This document shows, piece by piece, positions 25,903 to 34,914 of a DNA stretch of 64,000 nucleotides (the stretch's first letter is position 1; each line of letters opens with the position of its first letter). Made by a program: the position numbers and the translations under genes. The stretch is from assembly GCA_035487355.1 (NCBI GenBank), contig DATHMF010000109.1, positions 20,249 to 84,248 of the forward strand, given 5' to 3'. Under the pieces are notes generated by a model, which was not told where the DNA came from, searched no databases, and saw only the letters and a list, made by a program, of their open reading frames with translations. Source of the DNA: Terriglobales bacterium. Lineage in GTDB: Bacteria; Acidobacteriota; Terriglobia; Terriglobales; Acidobacteriaceae.

Positions 25903-28900
25903 TTATTGCACCACGCCTGTAACCACAACCGATACCGGCTTAGTGCCTGCCGCAAAGGGCGAACCAGCTACCGAAGTTAAGGCGCCACTTGCCTGGTCAA
26001 TTGAAAATACCGAAATATCATTCGTTCCGGAATCAGCGACCACCAGGAAGTTCCCCGATGGATCCACCGCCAGGGACTGGGGTGCATTGCCGGTGCTCTT
26101 TGGCCCGCCAGGGAACGGAACCAGAGTGCCGTTGGGATTGATGGCATAGATCGAAATATCATTCGAACCGAGGTTCGCCGCGTAGAGGAAGCGTCCCTTG
26201 GGATCAACCGCGACGGCCACCGGCTGCGTGTGCGCCGGGAAACTCCCCAGGGGCTGGGGCTGGGTGATACATGCGACGCATCCGGAGATCCCGAAGGCGA
26301 ATATGCTGTTCGAGCCTTTGCTTGCGACATACACCGCCGCTCCCGATGGCAGCGTCGCGATGCCTTGCGGATTTGTGCCTGCCGGCGCCTGTCCGCTGCT
26401 GTTGTTTTGCAGCTCTCCGTAGGGGCCAGGGCTACCGAGAATGTCGATGTTGTAGTTCAAGAGCTGATTCGACGGGGAAGGCGTAGCAGAAGAGACGAAC
26501 GCATTCTGGCCGACGGGGTCGGTGACAATGGCGGAGGGTGCTAGAAGAGCGGTGTAGGGCGAATTGGAAAGTTGTGACAGAGCTCCGGTGGAGCGGTTGA
26601 TGAGATAACCGGAAACCGTGTCATCGCCGGTATTGGCTACGTAGAGCAAGCGGCCGCTGATGTCGGCGAATAGGCTCGTGGGATTGGTGCCGGAAGCAAA
26701 TGGCGATCCCGTGACAGCGGCGAGTGTACCCGTGTTGGAGATTGTGTAAGCGGAAACCTTGTTCGATCCGCTGTCGGCAACAAAAGCAAAGCTGCCGCTC
26801 GGATCAACGGAGATAGAAGCGGGCGCCGTGCCGGTCGCAAAGGGTGAACCGGCAATTCCCGCAGTAAGCGCACCCGTCGCGGGGTTCATGCTGAAGGCAG
26901 AGACAGTATTGTCAGACATGTTTGTGGCGTAAACATACTGTGGCGTGACGCTGACGCCTTGTGCGCCTTCCACCAGTGCAAACAAGTGATTGAAGGAGCT
27001 TTGTCCCAGCATCTGACTGGTCTGGCTGGGAATACCATTGGTCGAAGGAAAATTCGAGACGGCCAGCGGCCCTCCGGCGACTGGAACGCTATAGGCAAAT
27101 TTTCCCGAGGAGCTGATGAAGTCAACTTCGGGCGCGCTGCCAAATGGCGAGCCATTGAGCTGCGTGAGGGCGCCGGAGGTCAAATCAATAGAGAAAATGG
27201 CCAGACCTGAGTTGGTGTAGATGTAGGCAAATTTCTCTGCCGAATCGATGAGGAAAGGCGCGCCACGGTTGTTGTTGATCGAAGTGAAAGGTGCGCCAGC
27301 CAGTCTTGTCAGTGCGCCGGTTGCGGGATCAACGCTGAAGGCATCGATGCAGGAACAACTGAATCCCTGCAAATACAGGCGGCGTCCCAATGGATCCATC
27401 GTGATGTTTGGCTGGACCACGGTCGCCCGCGGTAGACCCAAAGACGTGAGGGCGCCGGTAGAAGGATTAATGCTATAAGCACTGATGTTGTTCGAAGTCC
27501 AATTCGCAGCGTAGAGGAACTTACTAGTTGGGTCTATGACGATGGACGCGGTAAGCGTCCCGGCAGGAAAGGGAGAGCCTAGGACCGCAGTAAGCACACC
27601 AGTGACTGGATTGATTGCGAATGCAGCAACGGCATTGCTCGCGGCCGCATAAAGGAATTTACCCGCAGGGTCAATGACCGGCTGTTGATAACCGGCTCCG
27701 CCGAGGGAAACAGCAAGCGAACCTGCCGATGTCAGGCTGCCGTCGGAATTGATGACGTATTCCAGAATGGTGCTGGAGCTGGTGACATAGAGAAAGCGTC
27801 CCAGGGGATCTGCAACTAAACCAAAGTAACTTCCCCCGATAGAAAAATATCCGCGGTTGCGGAGCTGCCCGGTGGCCGCATCTACCACGAAGTAGCTGAG
27901 TGAATGCGCATCGGGCGCCGTCACGTAGGCAAAACGCGGCAGCAGAGCCTGCAACACCGTGAGACCAAGTGTTCCTTGAATGTTCCCGGGGCCGGTGGCT
28001 GTGATGGTGGTCGGCCCGGTCGAGATGGTGCTGGCAATCCCGACGCTGTTGATCGTTGCCACACCTGAAGCGGAAGATGACCACGTAGCTGTGGAGGTCA
28101 GATCCTGAACGCTTCCGTCCGTGTAATTTCCTATAGCACCGAACCCGCTCGGATGGGGCAGGTGGACTGAAGAGTTGCCACCAACCGTAATGGAGACCAG
28201 CGCCGGCGGCAACACGGTCAGCAAGGTTGAACCTGTTATCGCATTTGAAACCGCCTTAATGGTGGTGCTGCCCTGGGCCACAGTCTGCGCCAGCCCGGTT
28301 GTGTTGATGGTGGCGACAGAGGTCGTCGTAGATGACCAGGTAGCGGTGCTGGTGAGGTCCTGCGTGGAATTGTCAGTCAAAGTTCCGGTTGCAGTGAACT
28401 GCTGGCTTAACCCTAACGCGACGCCAGGATTGTTGGGCGTGACCGCAATGGAAACCAGGACGGGCGGGCCGATGGTAAGCACGGTGGAAGGATTGAATCC
28501 GCCATATTGCGCCTGAATGGTTGGCGTGCCTTGCTGCAAAGTTTTTGCCAGACCTTTGCCATCAACCGTTGCCTTCGTTAGGTCAGAAGAACTCCAAGTG
28601 GCAACACCGGTGGCGTCCAGAGTGCTGCTGTCAGCGTAGTGGGCAGTAGCGGTAAATTGCTGGGGTAACCCTTTCGGGACGGAAGGGGTCAAGGGCGCAA
28701 TAGAAACTGAGGTCAACGCCGCTGCTGGTACGTGCACTATGGTGGAAATGTGTGCCGGTCCGGAAGCAGCGGTGATCGTCGCTACACCGGCCGCGTGCGC
28801 TGTCGCCAGCCCGCTGACAGGATCAATACTCACGACCGAGGGGGTGTCTGATCTCCATTGTGCAGTAACAGTACGTTGAGCTGCACCGTGCGCTGCGCCC

Positions 28901-29073
28901 TCAAAAAATGCTTCCTGGATGGTAAACGATAAGTTATTGCCTGCAGAAAGCGGGGGATTGGCAGGCGAAATGATTAACCGTACAGGGCTCTTTTGTTGTG
29001 CGTAGCTAAAGGCTGAAAAAATCGCCAGCGTCACGGACAGAAGGCAGCGCAATCCACGATAGGGCAGGGACAT
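25903..29073 (-). CDS. secreted protein with bacterial Ig-like domains and a beta-propeller
   Basis: 1056 residues. A signal peptide (about 1-26, ending FSYAQQ) leads into about four BIG2-type Ig-like domains (about 30-375), each with the pattern ATWSSS-VATI-GLA--V-QG-TTI-A. The rest (about 380-1056) is a lactonase/YVTN-type beta-propeller of repeats such as GSPFA-GT-P-SI-VDPSG-F-YVAN and VSAFSINPATGALT. Such proteins are common in Acidobacteria and are exported; surface binding or carbohydrate/adhesion roles are plausible, but no catalytic motif is visible. Repeats are near-identical enough to allow recombination. It converges on the cysteine desulfurase gene with a 7-nt gap. Confidence 0.85.
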   Translation of the reverse strand: MSLPYRGLRCLLSVTLAIFSAFSYAQQKSPVRLIISPANPPLSAGNNLSFTIQEAFFEGAAHGAAQRTVTAQWRSDTPSVVSIDPVSGLATAHAAGVATITAASGPAHISTIVHVPAAALTSVSIAPLTPSVPKGLPQQFTATAHYADSSTLDATGVATWSSSDLTKATVDGKGLAKTLQQGTPTIQAQYGGFNPSTVLTIGPPVLVSIAVTPNNPGVALGLSQQFTATGTLTDNSTQDLTSTATWSSTTTSVATINTTGLAQTVAQGSTTIKAVSNAITGSTLLTVLPPALVSITVGGNSSVHLPHPSGFGAIGNYTDGSVQDLTSTATWSSSASGVATINSVGIASTISTGPTTITATGPGNIQGTLGLTVLQALLPRFAYVTAPDAHSLSYFVVDAATGQLRNRGYFSIGGSYFGLVADPLGRFLYVTSSSTILEYVINSDGSLTSAGSLAVSLGGAGYQQPVIDPAGKFLYAAASNAVAAFAINPVTGVLTAVLGSPFPAGTLTASIVIDPTSKFLYAANWTSNNISAYSINPSTGALTSLGLPRATVVQPNITMDPLGRRLYLQGFSCSCIDAFSVDPATGALTRLAGAPFTSINNNRGAPFLIDSAEKFAYIYTNSGLAIFSIDLTSGALTQLNGSPFGSAPEVDFISSSGKFAYSVPVAGGPLAVSNFPSTNGIPSQTSQMLGQSSFNHLFALVEGAQGVSVTPQYVYATNMSDNTVSAFSMNPATGALTAGIAGSPFATGTAPASISVDPSGSFAFVADSGSNKVSAYTISNTGTLAAVTGSPFASGTNPTSLFADISGRLLYVANTGDDTVSGYLINRSTGALSQLSNSPYTALLAPSAIVTDPVGQNAFVSSATPSPSNQLLNYNIDILGSPGPYGELQNNSSGQAPAGTNPQGIATLPSGAAVYVASKGSNSIFAFGISGCVACITQPQPLGSFPAHTQPVAVAVDPKGRFLYAANLGSNDISIYAINPNGTLVPFPGGPKSTGNAPQSLAVDPSGNFLVVADSGTNDISVFSIDQASGALTSVAGSPFAAGTKPVSVVVTGVVQ

Positions 29074-29160
29074 TCCGTTCTCCAGAGGGCAGATAAGATT
29101 CGTAGGGGGTACTTGGCGGATTATATGCCGAAAAGCCTGAGAACCAGGATATTTTTAAGA

Positions 29161-29180
29161 AGCATTCAGCACTCAGCTAA
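29161..29180. repeat. AGCATTCAGCACTCAGC word repeat
   Basis: Two word units in the gap between the Ig/propeller gene and the blaI promoter. A GGGGGTACTTGG word, related to the ends of the 75-bp units, lies just before it at 29104-29115. Confidence 0.7.
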
Positions 29181-29268
29181 TCCAGACTTTCTTGCCAACC
29201 CCAATTCAGGGGCGCTAACCCTTCAACTCAAGGCGGATATCTGCTGTGCATTTTTGTTACAAAAACAC

Positions 29269-29315
29269 TTGACATGGACTACATATATAGTAGGATTGCA
29301 AACAACTGTAGTAGA
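29269..29315 (+). promoter_or_regulatory. promoter and probable BlaI operator
   Basis: A -35 TTGACA (29269-29274) and -10 TAGGAT (29291-29296) are 16 nt apart. Over and after them lie CTACATATATAGTAG (29279-29293) and CTGTAGTAG (29306-29314), which resemble the TACA/TGTA-containing dyads bound by BlaI/MecI repressors. The position suggests autorepression of the blaI-M56 operon, relieved by the peptidase. Confidence 0.6.
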
Positions 29316-29333
29316 TATGAAATCTTAAACATT

Positions 29334-29720
29334 ATGGCCTTACCAAAACTGACAAAGTTGGAACTGCAGATTATGGAAGCGCTCTGGAGCCGAGGTGCTG
29401 CCTCGATTCGGGAGATTCAGGAGACTTTTCCCGAGCGCGACCGGCCAGCTTATACAACCGTGCAGACCACCGTCTATCGCATGGAACGTAAGAAGGTGCT
29501 GCGCCGCGTCAAGAAGATCAGCAACGCGCATATCTTCGAGGCAACCATCTCGCGCCAGGCGGCGCACCGCAGATTGATTGACGAGCTGTTGGGTCTGTTT
29601 GGCGGCCGCACACAGCCGGTCATGGCGCACCTGATTGAGTCGGGCAAGCTCACCCTGAACGACGTGCAGGAAGCGGAGAAGGCTGTGCGAAGACTGGGGA
29701 GAAAGGACAAATCGGAATGA
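29334..29720 (+). CDS. blaI: BlaI/MecI-type transcriptional repressor
   Basis: 128 residues with a winged helix typical of BlaI: LTKLELQIMEALWSRGAASI (about 6-25), REIQETFPERDRPAYTTVQT (26-45) and TVYRMERKKVLRRVK. The C-terminal helices dimerise. BlaI repressors are released when the partner M56 peptidase cleaves them. The frame runs upstream to 29274, but that lies within the promoter, so ATG 29334 is chosen. It overlaps the M56 gene by four nt (ATGA), showing translational coupling. In Acidobacteria many such pairs control genes unrelated to beta-lactams. Confidence 0.93.
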   Translation: MALPKLTKLELQIMEALWSRGAASIREIQETFPERDRPAYTTVQTTVYRMERKKVLRRVKKISNAHIFEATISRQAAHRRLIDELLGLFGGRTQPVMAHLIESGKLTLNDVQEAEKAVRRLGRKDKSE

Positions 29721-31354
29721 GCATTTATATGATCGCGGCATTTTCACCTCTGGCATGGACGATCCTGGGGACGTCGGTAGCCAACCACCTGTGGCAATCA
29801 ACCCTCTTTGCCGCAGTGGCATGGTTACTGACGCTTGCGCTAAGAAATAACCGCGCCCAGGTGCGTTATTGGCTCTGGCTGGCTGCATCGGTGAAATTCC
29901 TGATTCCGTTCTCGCTGCTGATTGGCATGGGCAGCCACCTGGGATGGCCGAAGGCCGCTGTCGTCCTCCAGCCCGGAGTCTCCGTGGTGATGCAAGAGAT
30001 CGGCCAGCCTTTTGCGCAAGCGACGCCACGTTACGCGGCTGTGCCGGCGGCCTCGACGGCTCTGCTCCCTGCGCTCCTGTTGGTCGTGTGGTTGTGCGGT
30101 TGTGTGGGCGTGCTTCTGTTTTGGTGGTCGCGTTGGCGGCGCGTGACCCGCGCAGTGTGCGGAGCTTTCCCGCTGCAATCTGGACGCGAACTCGATGCAC
30201 AACGCCGCCTTGAGTCAAGAGGAATAGCGGGGCCGATCAAGATCATTGCCTCTAAATCTGCCTTGGAACCAGGTGTTGTCGGCGTCTTCCGCCCGGTCAT
30301 GCTGCTGCCGGCAGGGATATCAGACCGGCTGACAGACGCGCAATTGGAGGCGATCATCGCGCACGAATTGTGCCACGTTCGCCGCCGCGACAATCTGCTG
30401 GCGGCGATCCATATGCTGGTGGAAGCTCTCTTCTGGTTTCATCCGCAGGTGTGGTGGATCGGGGCGCGGCTGGTAGACGAGCGCGAGCGCGCCTGCGACG
30501 AAGAGGTATTGCGCCTGGGCAGCGAGCCGCAGGCATATGCCGAAGGCATCCTGAAAGTCTGCGAATTTTATCTGGAATCGCCGCTGGTCTGCGTGACCGG
30601 GGTTACGGGATCGAATCTCAAGAAAAGAATCGAGGACATCATGACAAATCGCATAGCAAGCAAACTGGATTTCACCAAGAAGCTATTGCTTGCCAGCGTA
30701 AGCGTGGCGGCAGTGGTCGTGCCTATCGCCATCGGCTTTCTGAGTCCAATAGCAGGTCGAGCGCAGTCGCAGACCGAGGCTGCTGCCTCGCCGGTATTTA
30801 CAAATGTTTCCATCAAGCTGCATCCGCCGGATAAGCCAGGAGAAATCAAGTCTTTGATGCTTCGAGAACCCGGAAGCTCGGAGTGGAAAGCGACAAACGT
30901 AACTGTAAGGCAGCTCATTCAGTCCGCATATGGACTCATCAATCGTGAAATTTCAGGAGGGCCAGACTGGCTCGCATCCGAAAAATACGATATCAGTGCG
31001 CAGGTTGAGCAATCCGCTAACCCTGACCAGATCAAGCCAAAGATCCAGAATCTTTTGGCGGACCGGTTTAAATTTAAATTCCATCGCGAAACGCAAGAGC
31101 TGCCGGTCTACGAGCTGGTTGCAGGAAAAAACGGGCCCAAGCTCAACGGGGTGGTGGCCGGCGACGTATTGCCTCACATGTTCCATATATCTATGACTGG
31201 CGGTCATCGCCATTTTGAAGCCAAACAGATTGGCATCTCGCAACTGGCAATCTTCCTGTCGGGTTCGACTGGGCGCCTAGTACAGGACAAAACTGGAATC
31301 CAGGGAGTTTACGATTTCAACTGGACTGGACGCCGGGAGACAGCCAATCTGTGA
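29717..31354 (+). CDS. BlaR1/M56 peptidase fused to a TIGR03435 domain (3' part shifted out of frame)
   Basis: The N-terminal part (about 1-330) is an M56 sensor peptidase: several membrane helices, the zinc motif H216-E-L-C-H220 and a downstream WWIGARLVDERERACDEEVL. A further membrane segment (about 320-345) leads to a periplasmic TIGR03435 domain (about 355-545: FTNVSIKLHPPDKPGEIKSL, GGPDWLASEKYDISAQ). That domain stops early, at GVYDFNWTGRRETANL. In the next frame the missing end is intact (LDWTPGDSQSVITAVQEQ) and runs into the following ORF. One base lost near 31318-31320 (AACC to AAC) explains this. The intact gene would span 29717-32157. Confidence 0.88.
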   Translation: MSIYMIAAFSPLAWTILGTSVANHLWQSTLFAAVAWLLTLALRNNRAQVRYWLWLAASVKFLIPFSLLIGMGSHLGWPKAAVVLQPGVSVVMQEIGQPFAQATPRYAAVPAASTALLPALLLVVWLCGCVGVLLFWWSRWRRVTRAVCGAFPLQSGRELDAQRRLESRGIAGPIKIIASKSALEPGVVGVFRPVMLLPAGISDRLTDAQLEAIIAHELCHVRRRDNLLAAIHMLVEALFWFHPQVWWIGARLVDERERACDEEVLRLGSEPQAYAEGILKVCEFYLESPLVCVTGVTGSNLKKRIEDIMTNRIASKLDFTKKLLLASVSVAAVVVPIAIGFLSPIAGRAQSQTEAAASPVFTNVSIKLHPPDKPGEIKSLMLREPGSSEWKATNVTVRQLIQSAYGLINREISGGPDWLASEKYDISAQVEQSANPDQIKPKIQNLLADRFKFKFHRETQELPVYELVAGKNGPKLNGVVAGDVLPHMFHISMTGGHRHFEAKQIGISQLAIFLSGSTGRLVQDKTGIQGVYDFNWTGRRETANL

Positions 31355-32157
31355 TTACGGCCGTACAGGAGCAGCTCGGGTTCGAACTAAATCCGCAAAC
31401 CGCACCCGTTGAAACCCTGATTATTGACAGCGTTGAAAAACCCTCCACCGACCAGCCAGGAACACAATCTGAATTCCAGTCACAGAGCAAGGATGTAGCG
31501 GGGCCGGCATTCGCGAGCGTATCCATCAAGCCAAGTGATGTTGAGCAAAAGGGCTGGTGGTCGCACGCTTATCCGGATGGCAGATTTGTGGTTCGCAATG
31601 CCAATCTAAAGGCTCTCGTTCAAAGGGCCTATGGCATCGACCTGGTTTCAATTCCAGATGCGCTGAATTCGCAAAGATATGATATCGACGCAAACGCGGC
31701 TGGTCCTGCGCAACCCGACCAGCTTGTGCTGATGCTTCGGACCCTCTTGAGCGCCAAATTCAAACTTGCATCTCACATCACAACCAAAGAGATGCCTGTC
31801 TATATGCTGGTTGTAGGACCCCAGGGACCAAAGCTCGGCCCCGTGGACCAGGCTGCGGACAAATGCGACTTCACCATCAAAGCTCCGGGGGGCGAAGCCC
31901 ACATCGTGGGCAAGGGTACCACGTCATGCCTGGCCAATATTTTGAATTATCTAAGCCAGGCGGACCCTCCCTCGCTCGATCGTCCTGTATTAGACAACAC
32001 CGGACTCAAAGGAGTCTTTGATTTTGATATCCCCGTAGATTTGGGGGCATCCTCTTCTTTCCATGCGGCCATGCAGCAGCTCGGCCTGAAACTGGAGGCC
32101 AATACCGCCAGCATGGAACTGCTCGTTATTGACCATGCGGAACAAGTCGCCGACTAA
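31351..32157 (+). CDS. detached 3' part: end of first and complete second TIGR03435 domain
   Basis: A GTG at 31351 overlaps the upstream TGA (GTGA) and would give 268 residues. The first ~35 (ITAVQEQLGFELNPQTAPVE, TLIIDSVEKP) are the normal C-terminal end of the preceding TIGR03435 domain; the rest (FASVSIKPSDVEQKGWW to ELLVIDHAEQVAD) is a full second copy. It has no signal peptide, so as a separate protein it would stay in the cytoplasm, unlike the fused form. That argues for a broken gene, a sequencing error, or ribosomal frameshifting rather than an independent gene. Confidence 0.75.
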   Translation: MITAVQEQLGFELNPQTAPVETLIIDSVEKPSTDQPGTQSEFQSQSKDVAGPAFASVSIKPSDVEQKGWWSHAYPDGRFVVRNANLKALVQRAYGIDLVSIPDALNSQRYDIDANAAGPAQPDQLVLMLRTLLSAKFKLASHITTKEMPVYMLVVGPQGPKLGPVDQAADKCDFTIKAPGGEAHIVGKGTTSCLANILNYLSQADPPSLDRPVLDNTGLKGVFDFDIPVDLGASSSFHAAMQQLGLKLEANTASMELLVIDHAEQVAD

Positions 32158-32530
32158 GGGCGCCGGTACGGCTACGGATTGTGGCCTTTGTTGACGCTGC
32201 AGCCACACGTCCCTCAAGCGCGAGTGGAAGCAGATTTACGGAACCGAACGAGAAGAGCGTATGGACCTAAACGGACGGCGTCTGGAGGCGCTTTGATGCG
32301 AGGCCATAGCCGGCTTGTCGAGATGATATTCCTGGCACTGGGGCACTTAGCATTTAGCCAAGTAAGAGCATTCAGCACTCAGCATTCAGCCAATACAAAA
32401 TCTCTATATTCAAACAATAACTTCGAACGTGATCTTATGAGAACATAGTAAGCGTGAGGGTAAAAATACCCGTAATTCAGCTTTTCGTCATATTCTTGTA
32501 GACGTGGTTTAGCTGAATGCTGACTGCTGA
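32158..32530. repeat. gene-free gap with AGCACTCAGCATTCAGC words
   Basis: Contains a word-repeat block at 32344-32393 (CACTTAGCATTTAGCC, AGAGCATTCAGCACTC, AGCATTCAGCC) and a second block at 32511-32535 (AGCTGAATGCTGACTGCTG) that runs into mnmA. A small hairpin GGGTAAAAATACCC lies at 32459-32472. No gene is supported. Confidence 0.7.
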
Positions 32531-33649
32531 ATGCTCGAAAATAAGACCATTGCCGTAGCCATGTCGGGCGGTGTGGATTCCTCCACCGTCGCGGCCATGC
32601 TCCGCGCTGAAGGGCATAACGTCGTGGGGTTGACCATGCAGCTCTGGAACCAGCGTCGCCTTGCTGGGCGCGAGGGCATGCCCGAGCAGGTCCGGGGGCG
32701 CTGTTGTTCGATTGAAGATGTATACGATGCCCGCCGCGTGGCGGAGGTGCTTGGCATCCCTTACTACGTGGTCAACCACGAAGAGCGCTTTGAGCATGAT
32801 GTGGTTCGTCCCTTCGTCGAAGAGTATCTCTCCGGCAGGACCCCGATCCCCTGCAGTTTGTGCAACAATCACTTGAAGTTTGATCAGTTACTCCTTACAG
32901 CACAACAGATTGGGGCTGACACCCTTGCCACAGGCCACTACGCCCAGGCGGAGTTCAATCCAGCCAGCGAGCGCTGGAACCTGCGCCGCGGAGTGGACCG
33001 CTCCCGTGATCAAAGTTACTTTCTTTTTGGCCTGACCCAGGAACAGCTTTGCCGTACCATCTTTCCCTTGGGCAACATGATCAAGCCACAGGTGCGGGAA
33101 AAGGCGCGCGCTTTGGGACTGGCGCCAGCGACAACCGAGAAGCCCGATTCGCAGGAGATATGCTTTGTCCCCGGCGGCGACTATAAGAAGTTCATTGATG
33201 CGTATCTGGCCGAGCAGGGTGAAGCTCTGCCCGATACCTCCGGAGAGTTAGTGACCCCTTCCGGCAAGGCAATAGGAGAGCACGGGGGCATACACCACTT
33301 CACCGTAGGCCAGCGCAAGGGACTGGGCGTAGCTACCGGCTCACCGCTCTACGTTCTGGAGATTCGTGGCGACAAGAAGCAGGTCGTGGTTGGCCCGGGC
33401 GACGAGTTGCAGTCAACTACTCTCCGTGCGCGGCGCATCAATCTGATTTCGGCTGCTCACCTCGATCAGCCCATGCGGATTACAGCCAAGATACGCCACC
33501 GCCACGAGCCGGCTTCGGCTACCGTACAGCAGACCGGCGACGACGAAATCACTGTGACCTTCGACCAGCCCCAGCGCGCCATTACTCCCGGACAGGCAGT
33601 TGTGCTGTATGACGGTGAGAACGTGGTGGGCGGGGGATGGATTGTTTAG
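32531..33649 (+). CDS. mnmA: tRNA-specific 2-thiouridylase MnmA
   Basis: Makes the 2-thio group of U34 in tRNA Lys, Glu and Gln, with sulfur from a cysteine desulfurase. The PP-loop AMSGGVDSSTVAAML (about 10-24), Cys111 in CSLCNNHLKF, Cys211 in SQEICFVPGGDY and the late IHHFTVGQRKGLG are diagnostic; 372 residues is typical. Both ends lie in the AGCATTCAGC word repeat: the ATG is the last part of CTGCTGAATGCTCG and the TAG stop lies in TTAGCATTCAGC. There is no Shine-Dalgarno before the ATG, so translation start may be weak. Confidence 0.95.
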   Translation: MLENKTIAVAMSGGVDSSTVAAMLRAEGHNVVGLTMQLWNQRRLAGREGMPEQVRGRCCSIEDVYDARRVAEVLGIPYYVVNHEERFEHDVVRPFVEEYLSGRTPIPCSLCNNHLKFDQLLLTAQQIGADTLATGHYAQAEFNPASERWNLRRGVDRSRDQSYFLFGLTQEQLCRTIFPLGNMIKPQVREKARALGLAPATTEKPDSQEICFVPGGDYKKFIDAYLAEQGEALPDTSGELVTPSGKAIGEHGGIHHFTVGQRKGLGVATGSPLYVLEIRGDKKQVVVGPGDELQSTTLRARRINLISAAHLDQPMRITAKIRHRHEPASATVQQTGDDEITVTFDQPQRAITPGQAVVLYDGENVVGGGWIV

Positions 33650-33785
33650 CATTCAGCTAAAGACACGCCCTTTCAAGGTTACACGCAGTCAACACGCCGA
33701 AAGAGAAACTTCGCGCTGCAGTTCATCGGAGATGCCCCGATGCCCGGGTCTGGCATCCCTCGATCCAATCAAAGCTACCTCTGAG

Positions 33786-34724
33786 CTACCTCTGACCTGG
33801 GACGTACACGCGCCCGGCTGCTACTAACTCAGCATTTGGGACTTCGGTCTCAAGTTTGACACGCTGGTATCCGGCCTTCTTCCCAAGTCTGGCAAGAAAG
33901 GTGAGCCTGTATTGATGTTTGAACCGGTCGGTCAATTGTTGCAAATAAGGCGCGAAGGCAATGGGCATTTCAAAGCCCTGGAAGTAAGCTTCGCCTCCGG
34001 TTTCGTCCGCGAGCCGGGAGAGGTTGCTTTGGCCCCAATTCAACCGCCAGAAACTATGGCTTGGATGTCCGCTCGGTGAAGCGTAAATGGAATAAATCTG
34101 GACTCCAGCCCGCTGGGCCTGATCAATTGTCTGGTCAAGATAAGTATCGCTCGGTCCCGGTTGAAGATAATCTACACCGGAGGAAATGAGGAGAACCTCG
34201 CGGCTAGCGGTGCTTTCGGGCCAGTGCTTGATCATATCTGTGATGGCCGTGTACGGACTCGCCCCTCCCGCTCCAGAACCTAGAGGCAGGCGCAAAGCCT
34301 TGGCTGCCAGAGCATGGTCATTGGTCAGATTCTGGACGATATTCACGTCGCCGTTGCGTATATATCCGACAGCGATCTTCGTCGTGGCCGGCTGGCTGGT
34401 GATGAATTTGCGAAGGTCATCGAGCTGCAAACCGAGTGTGGTGTCGGTAGAGTCGTCAATAAGAACAAAAAGCTCAACCCCAGCCGGGTCTGCCTGCAAT
34501 GGAACCCAGTCTTTCACCTCGGCTCGATTACCTTCTTGAGAGACCACGACATCCTCGCGGGAAATCGAGGGGACCTCCTTACCATGCTTGGCTTCGACTG
34601 AGACAATCATGCTTACTGGAATGGTTGCAGGAGAAACCCCTTCCAGGGGCGACCAGACGGCAGGCAATGCGATGACGACTGCCAACGCAAAAAGCATCAG
34701 ACATTTTTCGATTTGTTTTCTCAT
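33786..34724 (-). CDS. exported von Willebrand factor A-like domain protein
   Basis: 312 residues. Hydrophobic N-terminus (CLMLFALAVVIALPAVW, about 8-24) suggests export. The VWA-like domain (about 70-260) starts at ELFVLIDDSTDTTLGLQ, in which the metal-binding DxSxS is altered to DDSTDT, and contains VLLISSGVDYLQPGPSDT and ADETGGEAYFQG. This matches a family common in Acidobacteria; function is unknown. The ATG at 34724 has GAGGAGG 6 nt upstream, deciding against the longer open frame to 34886. Convergent with mnmA. Confidence 0.85.
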   Translation of the reverse strand: MRKQIEKCLMLFALAVVIALPAVWSPLEGVSPATIPVSMIVSVEAKHGKEVPSISREDVVVSQEGNRAEVKDWVPLQADPAGVELFVLIDDSTDTTLGLQLDDLRKFITSQPATTKIAVGYIRNGDVNIVQNLTNDHALAAKALRLPLGSGAGGASPYTAITDMIKHWPESTASREVLLISSGVDYLQPGPSDTYLDQTIDQAQRAGVQIYSIYASPSGHPSHSFWRLNWGQSNLSRLADETGGEAYFQGFEMPIAFAPYLQQLTDRFKHQYRLTFLARLGKKAGYQRVKLETEVPNAELVAAGRVYVPGQR

Positions 34725-34914
34725 TGTTCCTCCTCTGAAATTCAGCTTTTGGAATTTCGGTTTGCTTTGAGGACATTCGGAAGACGTTACGTCACTTTGC
34801 GGGAAAGGACTTTCAGCGACTTCGCTCTGGATGCAAACATGCAAAAAACTTTCGGCCGCTTTGTGGAGCGGGCTAAGGGTCGGCACAAAATGCGCAGAAC
34901 TCTAGACAAAAACT

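Noticed and set aside
31352..31354. UGA ending the M56 ORF considered as selenocysteine
   Set aside because: The continuation of the protein lies in a different frame, so a frameshift and not read-through explains it.
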